64,000 bases of DNA from Typha latifolia (taxonomy: Eukaryota; Streptophyta; Magnoliopsida; Poales; Typhaceae), in NCBI GenBank assembly GCA_019914945.1, contig CM034105.1:9362001-9426000 (forward strand), in the 5' to 3' direction. The position numbers were made by a program, and so were the translations under genes. Positions 28,151 to 42,500 of this stretch are shown one piece after another; positions within the stretch are counted from its first letter, which is position 1; the number at the start of each line of letters is the position of its first letter. The notes under the pieces were generated by a model. The model was not told the origin of the DNA, did no database searches, and was given only the letters and a program-made list of their open reading frames with translations.

Positions 28151-29955
28151 TGTCACGACCCAAAATAGAAATCATGGCCGGCTATGCATCTCAATATGCT
28201 TGAGATGCAAGAAGCTTTATTAATACTCTCTAAAGTGTACGATGGCAAAATAATAATAATAATAATAATAAATTAAATGAGAATGTGCTTTATTAAATTT
28301 TGTAACTAATTGCAATAAAAATATAAAACAATGTTAATGTTTTTGAGTCTCTAAACTAAATAAATAAAATGTCTAATCTAAAGCATAAAATCAAAAGAGC
28401 GGAAAGGTAAATAGGTGAATCATAAGTGGAGGTGGAGTCCGGGTACATCTCGCTCAGTCGCCCCGCTGACTATTACCTGAAATAAATACAAAAACAATAG
28501 AACCCATGAGCCAACAACTATAGCTCAGTGAGTGGAATCCACTCACTAACCAAATAAATTTTAATTCATATTAATGCTGAATAAATTTAACTAAAAGCAA
28601 CAATATCCATCACAATATGCAATAGGCATGCTCTCTAAATAATAACAATGATAACAATAGAGAGAGATGTTACAACTTGTAACCTTGCACGTTTTCAACA
28701 TATTAACATCTTTTGATATTTATACTGTCATATGTCTCAATGGGTCTAAACCCTGTGGATCCACATCAACTAGAAGTCACCTTGAGATGACGCTCGGGAC
28801 TTTTCTTCATAGTTGATCCGGTTAGGGTCATCAGAGGGTATCATCCTGTGATTAACACACTGTCTTTTCCTCTAACCGTTGAGAGAAGTTAGAGTCACCT
28901 AGAAATTTTTCTCATTCATCCTAGGACTGTTCCCTAACCCCGCCAGAGTCACCTAAGAAAGTCACCGCAGTGATTTAATTTAGGACTTTCCCCTGGACTT
29001 CCAAATAGACTTGAGTCACCACGAAAAATCGCAAACGATTTATACCGGGACTGTTCTCTAAGTCGTATAAATACTAGTCTCATTTTTCTTTTCACAAATT
29101 TCAATATTTGCACGAAGTATGGTGATGCACTAAATATAATAATTAAATGCACACAGAAAATAAAACAATTAAATTTTTGCACGTACGGATGAAATAAATA
29201 GATTTGCACACAGAATTTGCAGTAATTTAATTTTTACACATAAGGGTGAAATAAATAATTTGCACACAGAAAATTTACATGGTCTGACAAAAATACGAAA
29301 TACAGTAAAATAAACATGTGAGTGAACCCACTCACCTGAGTCTAGGCAAGACAACCGAAATCTCAAATCTCTAGCTCACGTAGTAGAAATCACCACCTTA
29401 AATAATAAATAATATTCAAATTTTTAATTTGAATAATATCAATATTTCTAAAATTTAAGAAAATAAAACTAAAAGAAAAACTAAAATGGGTTTAACCCAC
29501 CCATTGGATTGGGCTGGGCTACTGCTGGCCCGGCCCATTCCAAAAATAAGGCTAATCGGGCTGGGCCAAAGCCCAGCCAAAAAAAACTAATCGGGCTGGG
29601 TTAAGGTCCAGCCAAGAAAATGGATTGGGCTGCGGTTTAGCCTGCAGCCCATCCAATTTAATTGGTTCGAGTCGGATCTGTGGATCCGAAATCCAAACCC
29701 GAACCTGAACCCAATCCGAATTTAAAAGAAAAGGGGGTTTCCAAGAAAATGGATTGGGTTGCGGTTTAGCCCACAGCCCATCCAATTTAATTGGTTCGGG
29801 TCGGATCTGTGGATCCGAAATCCAAACCCGAACCCGAACCCAATCCGAATTTAAAAGAAAAGGGGGTTGGCTCGGGTTAAACCTGAGCCCAACCCATCCC
29901 TTCTCTCTTCTCGCGTCCGACACGAGGAAAGGAGAAAGCTAGAGAGAAATCCATC

Positions 29956-29992
<37 letters not shown>

Positions 29993-30550
29993 GGTGGAGG
30001 AGAACCCACTCACCGACGGCCGACGTCGATTGGAGCCACGAGGGCTCCCCAGAAGATATCGTCGACACCGGGCTTGGAGCACGAAGTTTCCGGTGATGAT
30101 GCCGTTGCAACCCGAAGCCACCGGCCGGCCTGATTTGCCGAAGAAGCCGAGAATCCCAATTTTAGGTATTTTCGACTTACCCCTTTAAATTTAAATTAAA
30201 CTAGAGGGATGAGAGAGGGCTCACTAGGGAGGAGTGTGGTGGTCCCAATTTCCTCCGGCGATGCTCCGGCGATCCGATCCCACAGCGACGACTCCAACGG
30301 TGAGAAAAGAAAGAAAACGGTGGAAGAGAAGAAGGCTGGGGAGGGGGTTGAGGAGAGAGAGAGGATTATGGTTTAATTTATAGATTAGAAGAGGATTAAA
30401 TCTAATCCGATTCGAATTAGATGAAATCACCCCTTATCAGCGCCTCGTCGCGTGCTGGAGAGGGAGAGGGGAGGGGCTGCACGTGCACCCTCCTCTCTTA
30501 ACCCCTAATTTATTTATTTATTTATTTTTATTTTGTTTCTGGTTCTGACA
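28151..30550 (+). mobile_element. LTR-like element A (solo LTR or large non-autonomous unit), perfect 5-bp target duplication
   Basis: TGTCACGACCC...GGTTCTGACA, flanked by TCTAT on both sides (28146-28150 and 30551-30555). 2400 bp, no pol. It is the same family, in opposite orientation, as 33775-35926. It contains an internal tandem duplication of about 129 bp (29612-29740 and 29741-29868), a (CT)n tract near 29960-29990 and a GC-richer 3' part. TG...CA ends and a 5-bp duplication fit a solo LTR of a long-LTR gypsy family. Open frames over the GC-rich part differ between copies and are not taken as genes. Confidence 0.8.
29612..29868 (+). repeat. 129-bp tandem duplication inside element A
   Basis: Two nearly identical units begin CCAAGAAAATGGATTGGG at 29612 and 29741 and run to the AAAGGGGGTT that closes each. 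Element B has a single unit, so the duplication arose in copy A and explains about half of the length difference between A and B. Confidence 0.85.
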
Positions 30551-30735
30551 TCTATACCTCGATTGCTTCACATTTTCCTTGTGTTCGTAAGACCGTTCCA
30601 TCGCCTATAGCCATATCAAAACTAATAGTTGGGCTAAGGGTTAACTAGAGTTGTTGCACCAGTTTTGACTTTACGAAGTTGTGCATGCTACCTGAGTCAA
30701 TAAGGATGGACCCTCATTGACCCAACCTCCATTTA
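30551..30735 (-). pseudogene. Gypsy aspartic protease relic, upstream half
   Basis: On the - strand it reads the retropepsin core DSGSMHNFVKSKLVQQL, then FDMAIGDGTVLRTQGKC. It continues at 28150-27975 across element A, proving A inserted into an older gypsy element. Stops are present. Confidence 0.75.
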
Positions 30736-31558
30736 AGAGATGTGTGATGCAAAAATTTAATTTTTTTGAAAATCTTAATCTTTTTGTGTTAATTATCTCT
30801 AAATAAATATAATTTAATTAAAATTCGATCAACATCCGTTTAAGATCCAATCCTCTAAATGAAGTTATTCGTATCCATTTAGTTATGATATGATTTTAAA
30901 TTTTACTATCTGTCCAATATTCGTATCCGAATTAAAAATATAAATTTAAACGTAGATTCCGCACAATCCGGTCCGTATCCCATGAGTTTTCACCTCCCAT
31001 GGAAAAGCAAGAAAATCACATCAATGGCATTCCCAAAGCTTACTGATGCTGGTCACCTAATTATTAGGTACACAACTAGCAATACAAGCCCTAAATAATT
31101 TGTAGAATTGTTACAAAAGGCAGCTTTACCCGTACCAACCGAGTCACCATTTTGCACTATGAGAAGAATAGATATAACCAATCATGAAATAGAACAGAAC
31201 TAGATCCACAGCATGTTGGCGTCCAAATTACTATGTTAGATTAATATACATCATAACATTAATAAATAAAACCAATGAATCAAGTCTAAGATCGCCATGT
31301 ACCTGTATCTGGTTAAATAAAGAAAAAGAAGAACGCCTTGCAGAGCTTTATGTACTGAAACAAGAAGAGGAAATACATAAAATCAAGCATGTAAATCTCA
31401 TACAACGAAATGCTTTGGCAGATGAAATATTATCGCCATTTTCATGTGATATAAATATAATCACTGGATTTATCATTGCAGGATCTAGGGCACAATGTAT
31501 AATATATATACAAATAAGGACAACCAAAATTTCAGAATGAGATCCACAAGTAACACAT
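30736..31558. other. 3' flank of the DUF2358-like gene
   Basis: AT-rich sequence downstream (on the - strand) of the stop codon at 31559-31561. It probably includes the 3' UTR. No other gene seen. Confidence 0.45.
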
Positions 31559-31660
31559 TCATAGGGTTGTTCTCAAAAACTGTACCACAAAATAGATTAC
31601 AGCCAAGAAAAGTGCAATCTGGTAAGTGTCTCTTTGTAGGCCATCATCTCGTTGGAAAAA
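31559..31660 (-). CDS. DUF2358-like gene exon 5 (C-terminus)
   Basis: 33 codons plus TGA after acceptor CTTGATTCAG. It encodes FFQRDDGLQRDTYQIALFLA then VIYFVVQFLRTTL, the conserved membrane-anchor-like tail. It lies 7.5 kb from exon 4, between the inverted elements A and B. Confidence 0.88.
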   Translation of the reverse strand, partial: FFQRDDGLQRDTYQIALFLAVIYFVVQFLRTTL

Positions 31661-34600
31661 CTGAATCAAGACAAAATAATCATGTTAATGTACAAATTAC
31701 AATAACAATCAAAAGCTGGTATAAAACAGATTGCTTCTTGCTTCTAAAATTGGAAAATACAATTTTGATTATATTTGTTGCGAAAAAATCTAAAATTGTT
31801 GTTGATCTGCCATAAGATAAACTATATGATGGCTCATTTTGTTGTAATAGTTTGACGGATGGCTCAATATTAGAATTGTGTCAACATTTCAAATTCCAAA
31901 ATCAAAAGCTCTTGATATCATATAACTTGTCAATAACCCTAAATAACATGTAAAGTGTTTCAGATATGATACAGGCCAGAGAAACTGTAATTTACTGAAA
32001 ACTAAACTGCTAAATATTCATAAGAAGAAAATGTTGCCCAATGAATGTTGATGAGAACATTATGAGACTAGTTCATGTAATGCAGACATGCTGACACTTG
32101 TGGACATGCATTCTTCATATTCTAAAATTCTCTTCCGATAGCCTCATTATGTTTGCATGTTCCAGAATCCAGATGCCTTATCTAGTAGATGAAAATTTTC
32201 TCCCATTTTGAAAGAATGCACCAGGCTCTTTCAACCTAGTGAGCTACAGTTCTTTTGATTGCTAGGCAATTCCAAAAATCTCCATCACATGTTACATGTT
32301 TTAGCAGTTAGGCAAGAAAAGGAATGGTATGGCTTAAACATTCCAACAGCAAACAATGTTAAAAACTAGTTAATGACATCATATGTCTGAGGGAGATCTA
32401 TTACGCATCATATGAAAACAAAAGAAATGGTCCTAATAACTATAGGTAGCAACAGATATGCTATTTAGCTTCTTTGTAGAAGAGCTAAGATGGAAAAGAT
32501 ACTTCGAGGTGGAAAAGGGCTTCAAAGTATGGTTATGTTTACAATAGGAGTCAGCTGAAATGCCAATTTAATTTAATGCGCCAAATGAGAAAGAGCTTTT
32601 CTTTTATTATATAACACTCTTTCCGAATCAGTGGTTTACAGTGAAGACAAACAGCTGGATAATTACGTAGCAAAAACTCACCTGTATTAGTATTATATTT
32701 GGAAACTCAGCCAATGAAGATTATCGTTTCATTTGGAAAGTTATTTTGGCCAAAAACTCTGGATAATGATGCTTCCGTTTTCTTATGCACAAGATTTCGA
32801 CGATGCAGATTAACAAGATCTATGCTATAATTGAATGCTTGGAACTAGATTATTTTAGTTATTTTCTTTTCTGAAAATTTACTTTTGGATCTATCTTCTA
32901 GAATATCTTGTCTCCTTTATAATTTCTAAAACTTCAGATATTAGAACTTCAGATGATTTTAAATTTAAAGAGTCCTAGTGTTGTTCCAGATTGACTTTAC
33001 ATTTGTGATTTCGTGTTATCTAGTAATTTAACTAATAACTTTATACAATGCTAAGTTGAATATAGGTAATTTTATCATGAAAAATTAAAGGAAAATTCTA
33101 TTGTGGAGAATTCCATGGATCCTAATTTTGGTCGATCCTGAGAAGGATTGGGATTTTGGCCATAATCGATTCCGATCTTATACCGAAACTAGTATGATGG
33201 CTGGTTTCCATCTAGAAGAATATAAATAGTTTCGATCTGGAAAACATCAGTAATTAATGTCCCCAACTGCCCTCTTTTTAAAATTTTCAGCTTTTACTCT
33301 CTATCTGTTACACACTCTCCTCGCACCACTCACACTTCACCGAACTCATTTAACGGCTAATGCAATAAGCTCTTCCAACTTCGCACCTTTAGTGAACTAA
33401 AGACTTTTACCCGCTCCGCTTGCTGAATTATAACTTCAAGATCATGATGAAGGTCTTAGCTTATAGGCTTCACTAGGTTATGGGAGATTTGATCCTAGAT
33501 AGCTAGACGATGTTCATCCAAGGAAGGTCCATCTTGGACAACTTCGCGGTGATGCATGAACTTCTCTCGTGGGTGAATATGACAGGGTCCTCAGTGTTGC
33601 TCATTAAACTTGACTTCGCCAAAGCCTTTAACAGTGTTCGGTAGGACAACCCTCTTTTCTATTCTTTAGGCAAGAGGATTTCTAACCAAATGGATAGAAT
33701 GGATCAAGCTTTGCCTAACCTCCTCCTAGGCTGCCACTTTCATCAACGGGTTTCCCTCTAAATCGTTCAGTCTATGTGAGAACCGAAAAAAAAAGAAAAA
33801 AAAATAGGGTTGAGAGAGGAGGGTGCAGGTGCTCTGCACGTGCAACCCCCTCCCCTCTCCCTCTCCGGCACGCGACGAGGCGCAGTGGAGATCTCGCCGA
33901 ATTCGAATCAAATTGGATTTGGATTTTTTTTTAATCTATAAATTAAACCCTAATTTTTCTTTCTCTCCTCAACCCCTCCCCTCAACCATTTCCCTTTTCT
34001 TCTTCTTCTCCTCCTTCGTTTTCTTCTTTCTCACCGTCGGAGTCATCCCGTGGAATCAGCCTGTCGGAGTGTCATCAGAGCCATCGGAGACCACCACGTG
34101 ACTCCCTGGTAAGCCCTCTCCCACACCTCAACCTTAATTTCAATTTAATAGGTTAAAATAGAAATACCAAATTTGTGGGATTTCAGCTTCGCTGGCAACT
34201 CATGCCGGCCGGCGACTTCGGGTTGCTGTCTCTCCTCCACTAGAAGCCTCTTGTCGTTGGTTTCGTACCATAGGTGTTCACCTTGGAGCCCTCGTGGCTC
34301 CAGTCGTCGTCGGCTTTTGAGTCGGCTGTTTGCGGTGGGTTCTGCTCCACCTCGTGAGGACGGCGAAGTCGCAAGAGAGTCGAGGGGCTTGAGGTGTGGT
34401 CGTTGAACCGTCGCCGGCGGTCACTCTCTCCCTCAATTCTTCTCTTCCTCGCGTCGATCGCGGGAAGGGAAGGATTTGGTTGGGCTCGGGTTTAACCCGA
34501 GCCAACCCTTTTCTTATGATTTTCGGGTTTGGGTTCGGGTTTGGATTTCGGATCCAAAGACCCAACCCGAACCACTAAAATTGGGTGGGCTGCGGGTTAG

Positions 34601-37600
34601 CCCATAGCCCAATCCATTGTTTTGGCTGGGCCTTGGCCCAGCCCGATTAGTTTTTTTTTGGAGTGGGTCGGGCCAACAGTAGCCCAGCCCAATCCAATGG
34701 GTAATTTCACCCATTTTAGTTCTTTTTAGTTTTTAAATTTTAGAAATATTGATATTATTCAAATTAAAAATTTTATTATTATTTATTATTAAAGCTGGTG
34801 ATTTTTAGCATGTGAACGAGAGATTTGAGATTTCAATTATCTTACCTAGACTCTAGTGAGTGGATTCACTCACATATTTATTTTTATTATATTTCGTACC
34901 TTTGTCAGACAATGTAATTTTCTGTGCAAATTTATTTATTTCATCCTTACGTGCAAATTTAATTGTTATATTTTCTGTGTGCATTAAATCATTATATTCA
35001 GTGCATCGCCATATCTTGTGCAAATATTAAATTTTAGTGAAAAAAAGAGACTAGTATTGGTACGACTTAGAGAACAGTCCCGGTATAGATCGCTTGTAGT
35101 TTTTCGTGGTGACACAAGTCTATTTAGAAGTCCAGAGAAAAGCCCTAAATCAGATCACTGCAGTGACTTTCTTAGGTGACTCTAGCGGGGTTAGGGAACA
35201 ATCCTAGGAAGAATGAGAAATTTCCTAGATGACTCTAACCTCTCTCAACGGTTAGTGAAAAAGACAGGGTGTGTTGATCATATAGTGACACCATCTAATG
35301 ACTCTAACCAAATTAGCTATGAAGAAAAGTCTCAAGCGTCATCTCGAGGTGACTTCTAATTGATGTGGATCCATAGGGTATAGACCCATTGAGACAAAAG
35401 ACAGTATAAACATTGGAAATATGTTAATATGTTATAACTCTATTGTTATCATTGTCATTATTTAAAGAGCATGCCTATTGCAAATTATTATGTATATTGT
35501 TGATCTTAGTTTTTATTCAACACTAATAAATTTTAGAATTTATTTGGTTTTTGAGTGGATTCCACTCACTGAGCTATAGTGGTTGGCTCATGGATTTTTT
35601 TTTTATTTTTTATTATCTCAGGTAATAGTCAGCGTGGCGACTGAGCGAGACGTACCCGAACTCCACCTCCACTTAGGACCCACCTATTTACCTTTTCGCT
35701 CTTTTGAAGTTTATACTTTAGATTAAATGTTAAATTTATTTCGTTTAGAGACTCAAAAACAATGACATTATTTTATAATTATTGCAATTAGTTTAAATTT
35801 AATAAAGCAGATCTTCTTCATTTATTTATTCTTGCCATTGTACACTGGAAGTATTAGTAAGGCTTCGTGTATCTCAAGCATATTGAGGTGCATGGCCAGT
35901 CATGATTCCTATCTCGGGTCGTGACAGTCTAGGCTAAGGACTTTGTTAAAGGGACCCCTTGTCACTCCTCTTATTCATCTTGGTTGCGGACTTGGAAGCG
36001 AGGATGCTAAAGAAGGCTCATGCTGATGGCCTCATTTAGGGCTGAGGCCTTTATCTGAAACCTATATCTTTTAGTTTGCCAACAACACCCTTCTCTTCTA
36101 CAAGGCCACATAAGACTTTATCTCGAACCTCAAATTTGTCATGACATTATTTGAACTGGTGGTTGATCTATCCACCAACTTGGACAAATCCTACCTTCGT
36201 CCCTTCCGATGGGCAGAATCAGAGGTGGATTCCTCCTATTGGGCCAATCTCTTTGGCTGCTCAATAGGCCATTTTCTAATTCAATTCTTAGGCCTTCTCC
36301 TTAAGGTGGGCCCGCTGAGCATTTTTTTTTTCATTTCTTTTTTCTTTCTTTCTCACGTGCTTTTTAATTCTCTTTTCTTATTGTTGTCAAACATAATGAA
36401 GAGAGATAGAAATCTCTCCCTCTTCATTTCATTTTTGGGGTGGTAATTTACAAGCATAAAAACTTACAAATCCAGCTCGAAATTCATCATGGTTCTAGAT
36501 AAGTGTCTTTTTTTTTTAAATTTATAGACTTCATATGTGAGTAGTATTTATTTTCTTATTTTTCTATCATATTTTCTAATTATTTAAAAAATTCTTTTAT
36601 TTTTAAATAATATCTAAAGTTGTACAAAATAAAAGATAGTCTGATCTGATACAGGTGATCAATATGACCAGACAATATGATTGATACGATCGATATATAT
36701 CGTTTTATTTTTTTGTGGTCATTCTTGATCTCAATCCTAAGTTTCAAAACCTTAGAGATTTCATATATACTTGCTCCTCCTTTCTCCCTAGTAATCATAT
36801 GGATTAGCCTTCTATTCGCCAAAGCCTGGTGCGCCATCTTTCTTTTGTTCCCTTAATCTAACCTTGCTAAACTAGAAAAGATACTTGGAGGTGGAATAAA
36901 AATTATGAGATGCCTTATCTTTACTCTTCTTGGCTGTGGATCTAAGTACCTCTATTTTTTCTATCAGCAATCTTAATATCCTGCATTACATCAAGATACT
37001 TCCAAGGCTAAAGATATAATGTTAGTTTAGAAACCATAAGTACCAGGCATAGAACCTCTCTGCTGTGAAGTAATTTTCGTTATAAACTTAAGCAGCTCCA
37101 GCTAAAGTTTATTATCTTAAGAAAAGTAAAAACCTTAGTATATGGCATACAACTAGTACTAAAATGAATGGCTAACTTGGGGTATTTCTGTAGCTTGGTG
37201 CTATAAGATTATCCAAAGACTGACTTGTATGATTTTATATAAAAGTTGACTTCTCAAATCTAAAACTCGTAGTAACTGTTCTTAGAACATTAATGACCAT
37301 AGCATAAAGATGAGTAATTGTAATTGAGTCAACGTGCCGTAGTTATCAAAATTAGATGGACATTGACTTGATTAGAGGTCGGGATACTTGGTTATTGGTT
37401 CAAACGGTATTTCACCAAGTCAGATCACTCGTTTTTTCAAAAAATATTTTAAAAATATTTAAAAATAATATATAGATAGTACTAAATAATTCAAAAAACC
37501 ATCTATAAAAGCATTACAATCCTATGCCTTCTATTACTTAGTCATTTTTAACTAATCTTTATGTCTAACAATATCAAATTTTAAAAACTTACAGTTCAGC

Positions 37601-39555
37601 ATATCACAGTTAACAGGATATTGCCCAATTCCTAAATTGTAGCACAACATATTTTATTAACTCAACATTTTCAACACATAAAAATAGACTATTAGCAAGA
37701 AACATGAAATGAAATAGAACTATAGAAGTCAATCTATTTGATAAATTAAGAATCACAAAGTTTTAAAAGACAAATATGTTATTAATTAAACGTTTCCAAA
37801 ATTTTAGGACTAAATACATAGGATAAATAATAAAATAACTAAATATTAAGGATCATTAACTTTATTAACTAAGAAACCTGGCTGGTTCGTAAAAAAATGG
37901 CCAAGTTGCACATGTTGTCATTCCAAAACAGGTTTGACCAGTTTTTACCGAGTTAGTCGCTTATCCAGTCTGATAACAAAACCAAACCGGTTTGGTGGTC
38001 GGTTCACATTTCACCGGTCCAACCTCCCGGTTCGGTCCAGGTTCTGATAATTATGCAACATATGATTAGTATCCCTGGAACTTAGTCTATAGTTTCCTAG
38101 TTATCAATTCTGAAGATATGCTAGGCCAAGCAAAAGAGTAGAATTTTTCCCTCAAATGATCCAGGTAATTGCAGAAATTTTCCTTCAAATGACCTAGGTA
38201 ATTGTATGTAGCCAGGCAGTAATCAAGAAACAAAAGTTATCAGGAACATGAAATTGGAATCATTGATAGATCATAAATACATTCTACAATCACTTGCCAC
38301 AATATTTCCCTTCCAACATTAGAACTGTACAGAAACTACAAAAATGTCATTAAGAATGTAGAACTGTGATGTAGGAAGTGAAATCATATTGTCAAGCCTA
38401 CTAAAAGCATACAGTCCCATTTCCATTGGCACAGATGATCAATGTCCAAACTGACCATAAACAAGTTAGTGTTTCATTGTCTCAAATTTATATCCCCTAG
38501 AAATGAACACAAACTCCTAGATCAAAAAAGAATAATGTGTTTCCTTTTGTAGGCCATTTTAATATCTGTTAGAAATAATATAGTGGTCCTTCATTCCATG
38601 AGTAGAATTTGAGATTGTGATTCCACTGTCAACTGCGATAATACTCTTTCTTCTTTGAAAATACACAGAAATTAGGGACTGACATTTGCCTCAGTAGCTG
38701 GTTATAAAAGTTGAATCTTTGTATAAAGCCTTTTAATCCTAGGAATCATGCCTATATATTTGATGGTAAAGTTTTATTGAGTGTAAATACTCACACTCAT
38801 GAAGACCTGGCTTAGGTGCTTAAAATGGTTTAGCTGCACTGGCAGTCCCCTAGGTAGCTAGAAGGCTAGGAGAGTAGCAGGCAAATTTATTTGTTAACTG
38901 GAAAGTGATTAACTGTAATCAGATTGATAGACAATGTGGAAACAAAGAAGGTCAGAAAGATACAATCAAACGAACCTACGAGAAAGAAAACCAAATATGT
39001 CAGCCTTACGGACAAGCAGTAACTCTAATATTACTCTGAATCAATCTCGAGATATTACGACAAGGAGAGAAGCATAGATTTAACTGCTAGATCTGATTTT
39101 TAAAATAAAGTCATGTACTTGCAAAATTTCTTACTTTCGTTGGATCCCCAGATGGGTCTGGATATATTTCCATGTTCTCCTTTTTGGCTGAAAGACGGGC
39201 CGTTGTGCTTTTTACAGCATCAATTGTGTCTTTGCCTGACTCAATGGCAGAGAAAAACCTCCTAGAAGACCAGAAGTACACCTGAGAAACGACAGTTGAT
39301 GCAGACAAGTCCCATGTCTCCATATGTTCAATAACTTGGCCACTTATCTGGTTCAAGATGAATTTGGAATCAACCCGAAGTGTCAAGTCTCCTCCAATGT
39401 TTGAGAATACTGGATTTTTAGGTCTCCCTCTGAGTGTCCATTTGATGTTCAATTCACTAGTTGACAGCATTACCATTTCTTGTACCGTCTGGCAAATGCA
39501 TCACATTATTGGGTTAGTTGAAACATATGTAAATCCTTGGACATATTATAGCCAG

Positions 39556-39587
<32 letters not shown>

Positions 39588-42500
39588 GGTGATCGACAAT
39601 GGCAGTAGCTTAAAAGTTAGGCATGGGAATCATGAGACATGTTCTAGCTCAGCAGAAATCAGGAGATTAGCATTATTTAAAGAGTCTAAATTCATCAACC
39701 GCAGATGCACCTTGCTGAGGTATGAAACTATGAATGACTACTACAAAAAACTGTATTGAATTTGAAAAGCACCGTGGCAAGTGATTTGGTTATCAACCTT
39801 TTAAGGATTTTCTCTTAAACTTTAAAAAAAGATACTTATCTTTTATTTTTGCAACAGACATTTTTCCTTCAAGGCCAAGGTTAATGATTTCAAACTTGCT
39901 TTCCCCTTCGGTCCTCAAGAGGAACTTGAAGGTTTCGAGCATTTTGTTTTGGACATTCAATTTCAATTTTTCAAATATATAAATGAATAAAAACTGAAAG
40001 AAAAGAAAGAATAGGTCCCACTTACCATAGGAGCCTGCTGCTACCAGCAGCGGCAAGTCAGATACTTCTATAGATGGCAACAGTTTATATGCCCAAAGGT
40101 ATAGAAGATCTGACAGAAGAAATGCAAAAGGTAAGAAATGATAGGAAGGAGTATGGTTGATTTTACCTAGAAGGTTTTGATTAGAAGGCTTGCCAGAAGG
40201 TTTCCTATATCTCAACGCTGCATTAAGAGAGAGAGAGAGAGAAATGCAACGGAGGGGATCCCACATTTGGTTAATCACAAGATATTGAACAAGTTGATCT
40301 CAGTAACGAATTCCTGATCAAGGAGCAGAGGTAGAAATTGGAGTAGTCATTGCAAGAGGAATTGGCATGGTGTTCAAGACATTTCCTCACTCATCTTTGG
40401 TTTTATCTTTGCTACCTCCTTAAGAAGTAGATGCATTCCGCTCCAATTCAATGATAGATAGAGGAGAAGGAATGGGGTCATTCACTAAGCAGATGTCCAT
40501 ATAGGATACTACATTCTCATCGCATGTGAAGAGTGCATTAAAGTCCCACCAACAACCTAGCCATTAGTAAGGATGAAAAAATAGAACTACTTGGCCAAGG
40601 ATCGATCAAAGAGGAGCTCAAACAGATAGGACTATGGGTGAAGAAGGTCTGAGAACATTTATTTATTAATAAAACCACAGCTGGTTAGATTACCAACTAG
40701 CAATTAAACTGATGACTTAGTGACAGCTATCCTAAGGTCCAATTTCCATTTTGTTTATGATAACTATAGCTAAAAGAGCATAATTACCACTACATTATTT
40801 CGTTGCTTGCACTATATATTATATCTAAATAAGTGATCATAATAATGTATGACTTGAATCTCAAACGAATCATATAAGAAAGAATTATTAACATGAAGGA
40901 AAGTAAGAAAGGAAACAAGAAAGAAGAAGCAGAGTTAACACTTCACCACTTTTGGGTTTTCTACAGCAATAGTAGCCCATAAAGGCCTTTTGTACTTTTC
41001 ACGTCCAACGAAGGATCTAAGTGGATCCTGCAAGATGAGTATTATGCCTTAGGAAAACAAATAACAAACATAAAGACAAACAAGTTACAGGGTATAACAA
41101 CTATTTAATACACAATAATATTTCTTATTAAGCCAGTTGCATCAATCAAAAGTTCAAAACTAGGATGAACAGAATAAAAGCATGTTTTGGAAATTAGGCA
41201 TTGGTATGTAAATCATCTAGAATAATGAGAAATAAACCATACTGCTCATTTTCTGTATAGCCTTAAACAATTCATAATTCACATTTCTAGATCTTATTGC
41301 CACAGGGCCTATCCAGCACAGAACACAATGAATTATATTAGAAATGGGCTATAAGAAGCATATCTCTCATGGTAAAGATCTAAATCATTCTTCTAAAATA
41401 AAATATACAGTAAATTTTAATCAAATAATAGAGTAAAACCAGTTCATTCCAGCAAACAATAGACATTCACATATAAAAAAAAACTATCCTTCAGCTATTT
41501 AGGCCATAAAAGCTGAAATATAAGGAATAAAATTATACTGATCATGGAATTTGGAATAATCAAGATCTTACTTGTCAAATAATTCCAACAAAATCAAACA
41601 GACCGATCCTAGAGTTGGATAGTCAAGAACTTACTAGTGAAATTATTCCCACACAATCAAATGTACTAGTAGTGTGTTCCTTACACATTTCTTTTATTTT
41701 AAAAAAGAAACCCAATGATATACTAGTGCTATTATCTGTTAGCAAATTACAATATACAGGCATCCTAAGGCCATTATGCTATAGCAGCCATTTCAACCTA
41801 CATCTGGACACATAAATTATTTGAATTCCCACAACAGTTTAGAGCCAAAAGGTCCTTAATATTTCAAGGCATTAAGTGCATATAACATTCAATAATGACT
41901 TATCATGATTTAAAGAACCCAAAAATGAATACCTAAAGAAAAGAAGCATAGAACAATAAGTGTAAAACATTTTGAAGTTTATTTACTTATTGAGGTTATG
42001 AAAAGAATTAATATTTTCCATCCTTCTAACTTTTCTGATGAGAACTCGACATGCAAAAAGAACAAATAGAAACTTTTGACGGAGCAGATGAGTTTCCTTT
42101 TATGGAGCAATCACAATTATTTTGACCAATAATACACTTATAAATAAAGTAGGTTATTTATAAAAATAATCTAAAGATAAAAGACTATAACGCAGGTTTT
42201 AATACATATATCTAAACTAAAAATCAAAGATTGGCGTGCTAAAAACTCAAATATGTCTTTAAATATCTAAATTTTTTATTAAAATTATGTTAAAGGTATG
42301 CCACTGGCACATAGGAATCGGCCAAAACTTGGATCCATGTGTACGACAATATACATATATAGGGAACATGATCTCCGTAAGATAATTACCATGGATTGAA
42401 GTGCTCAAATACACATTGATCACAGTGTAATATATTAAAGGAAAACTATTGATGTGAAACAAATGGATTGTTAGGATTCTAGGAACGATGATGGTGAAAG

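Noticed and set aside
29867..30188. Open frames in element A around ATGGTGGAGGAGAACCC
   Set aside because: Not kept in element B, include a (CT)n tract and lie in an LTR-like unit.
39358..39759. 133-aa ORF on the + strand
   Set aside because: Overlaps exon 4 of the DUF2358-like gene antisense and runs through a poly-A tract.
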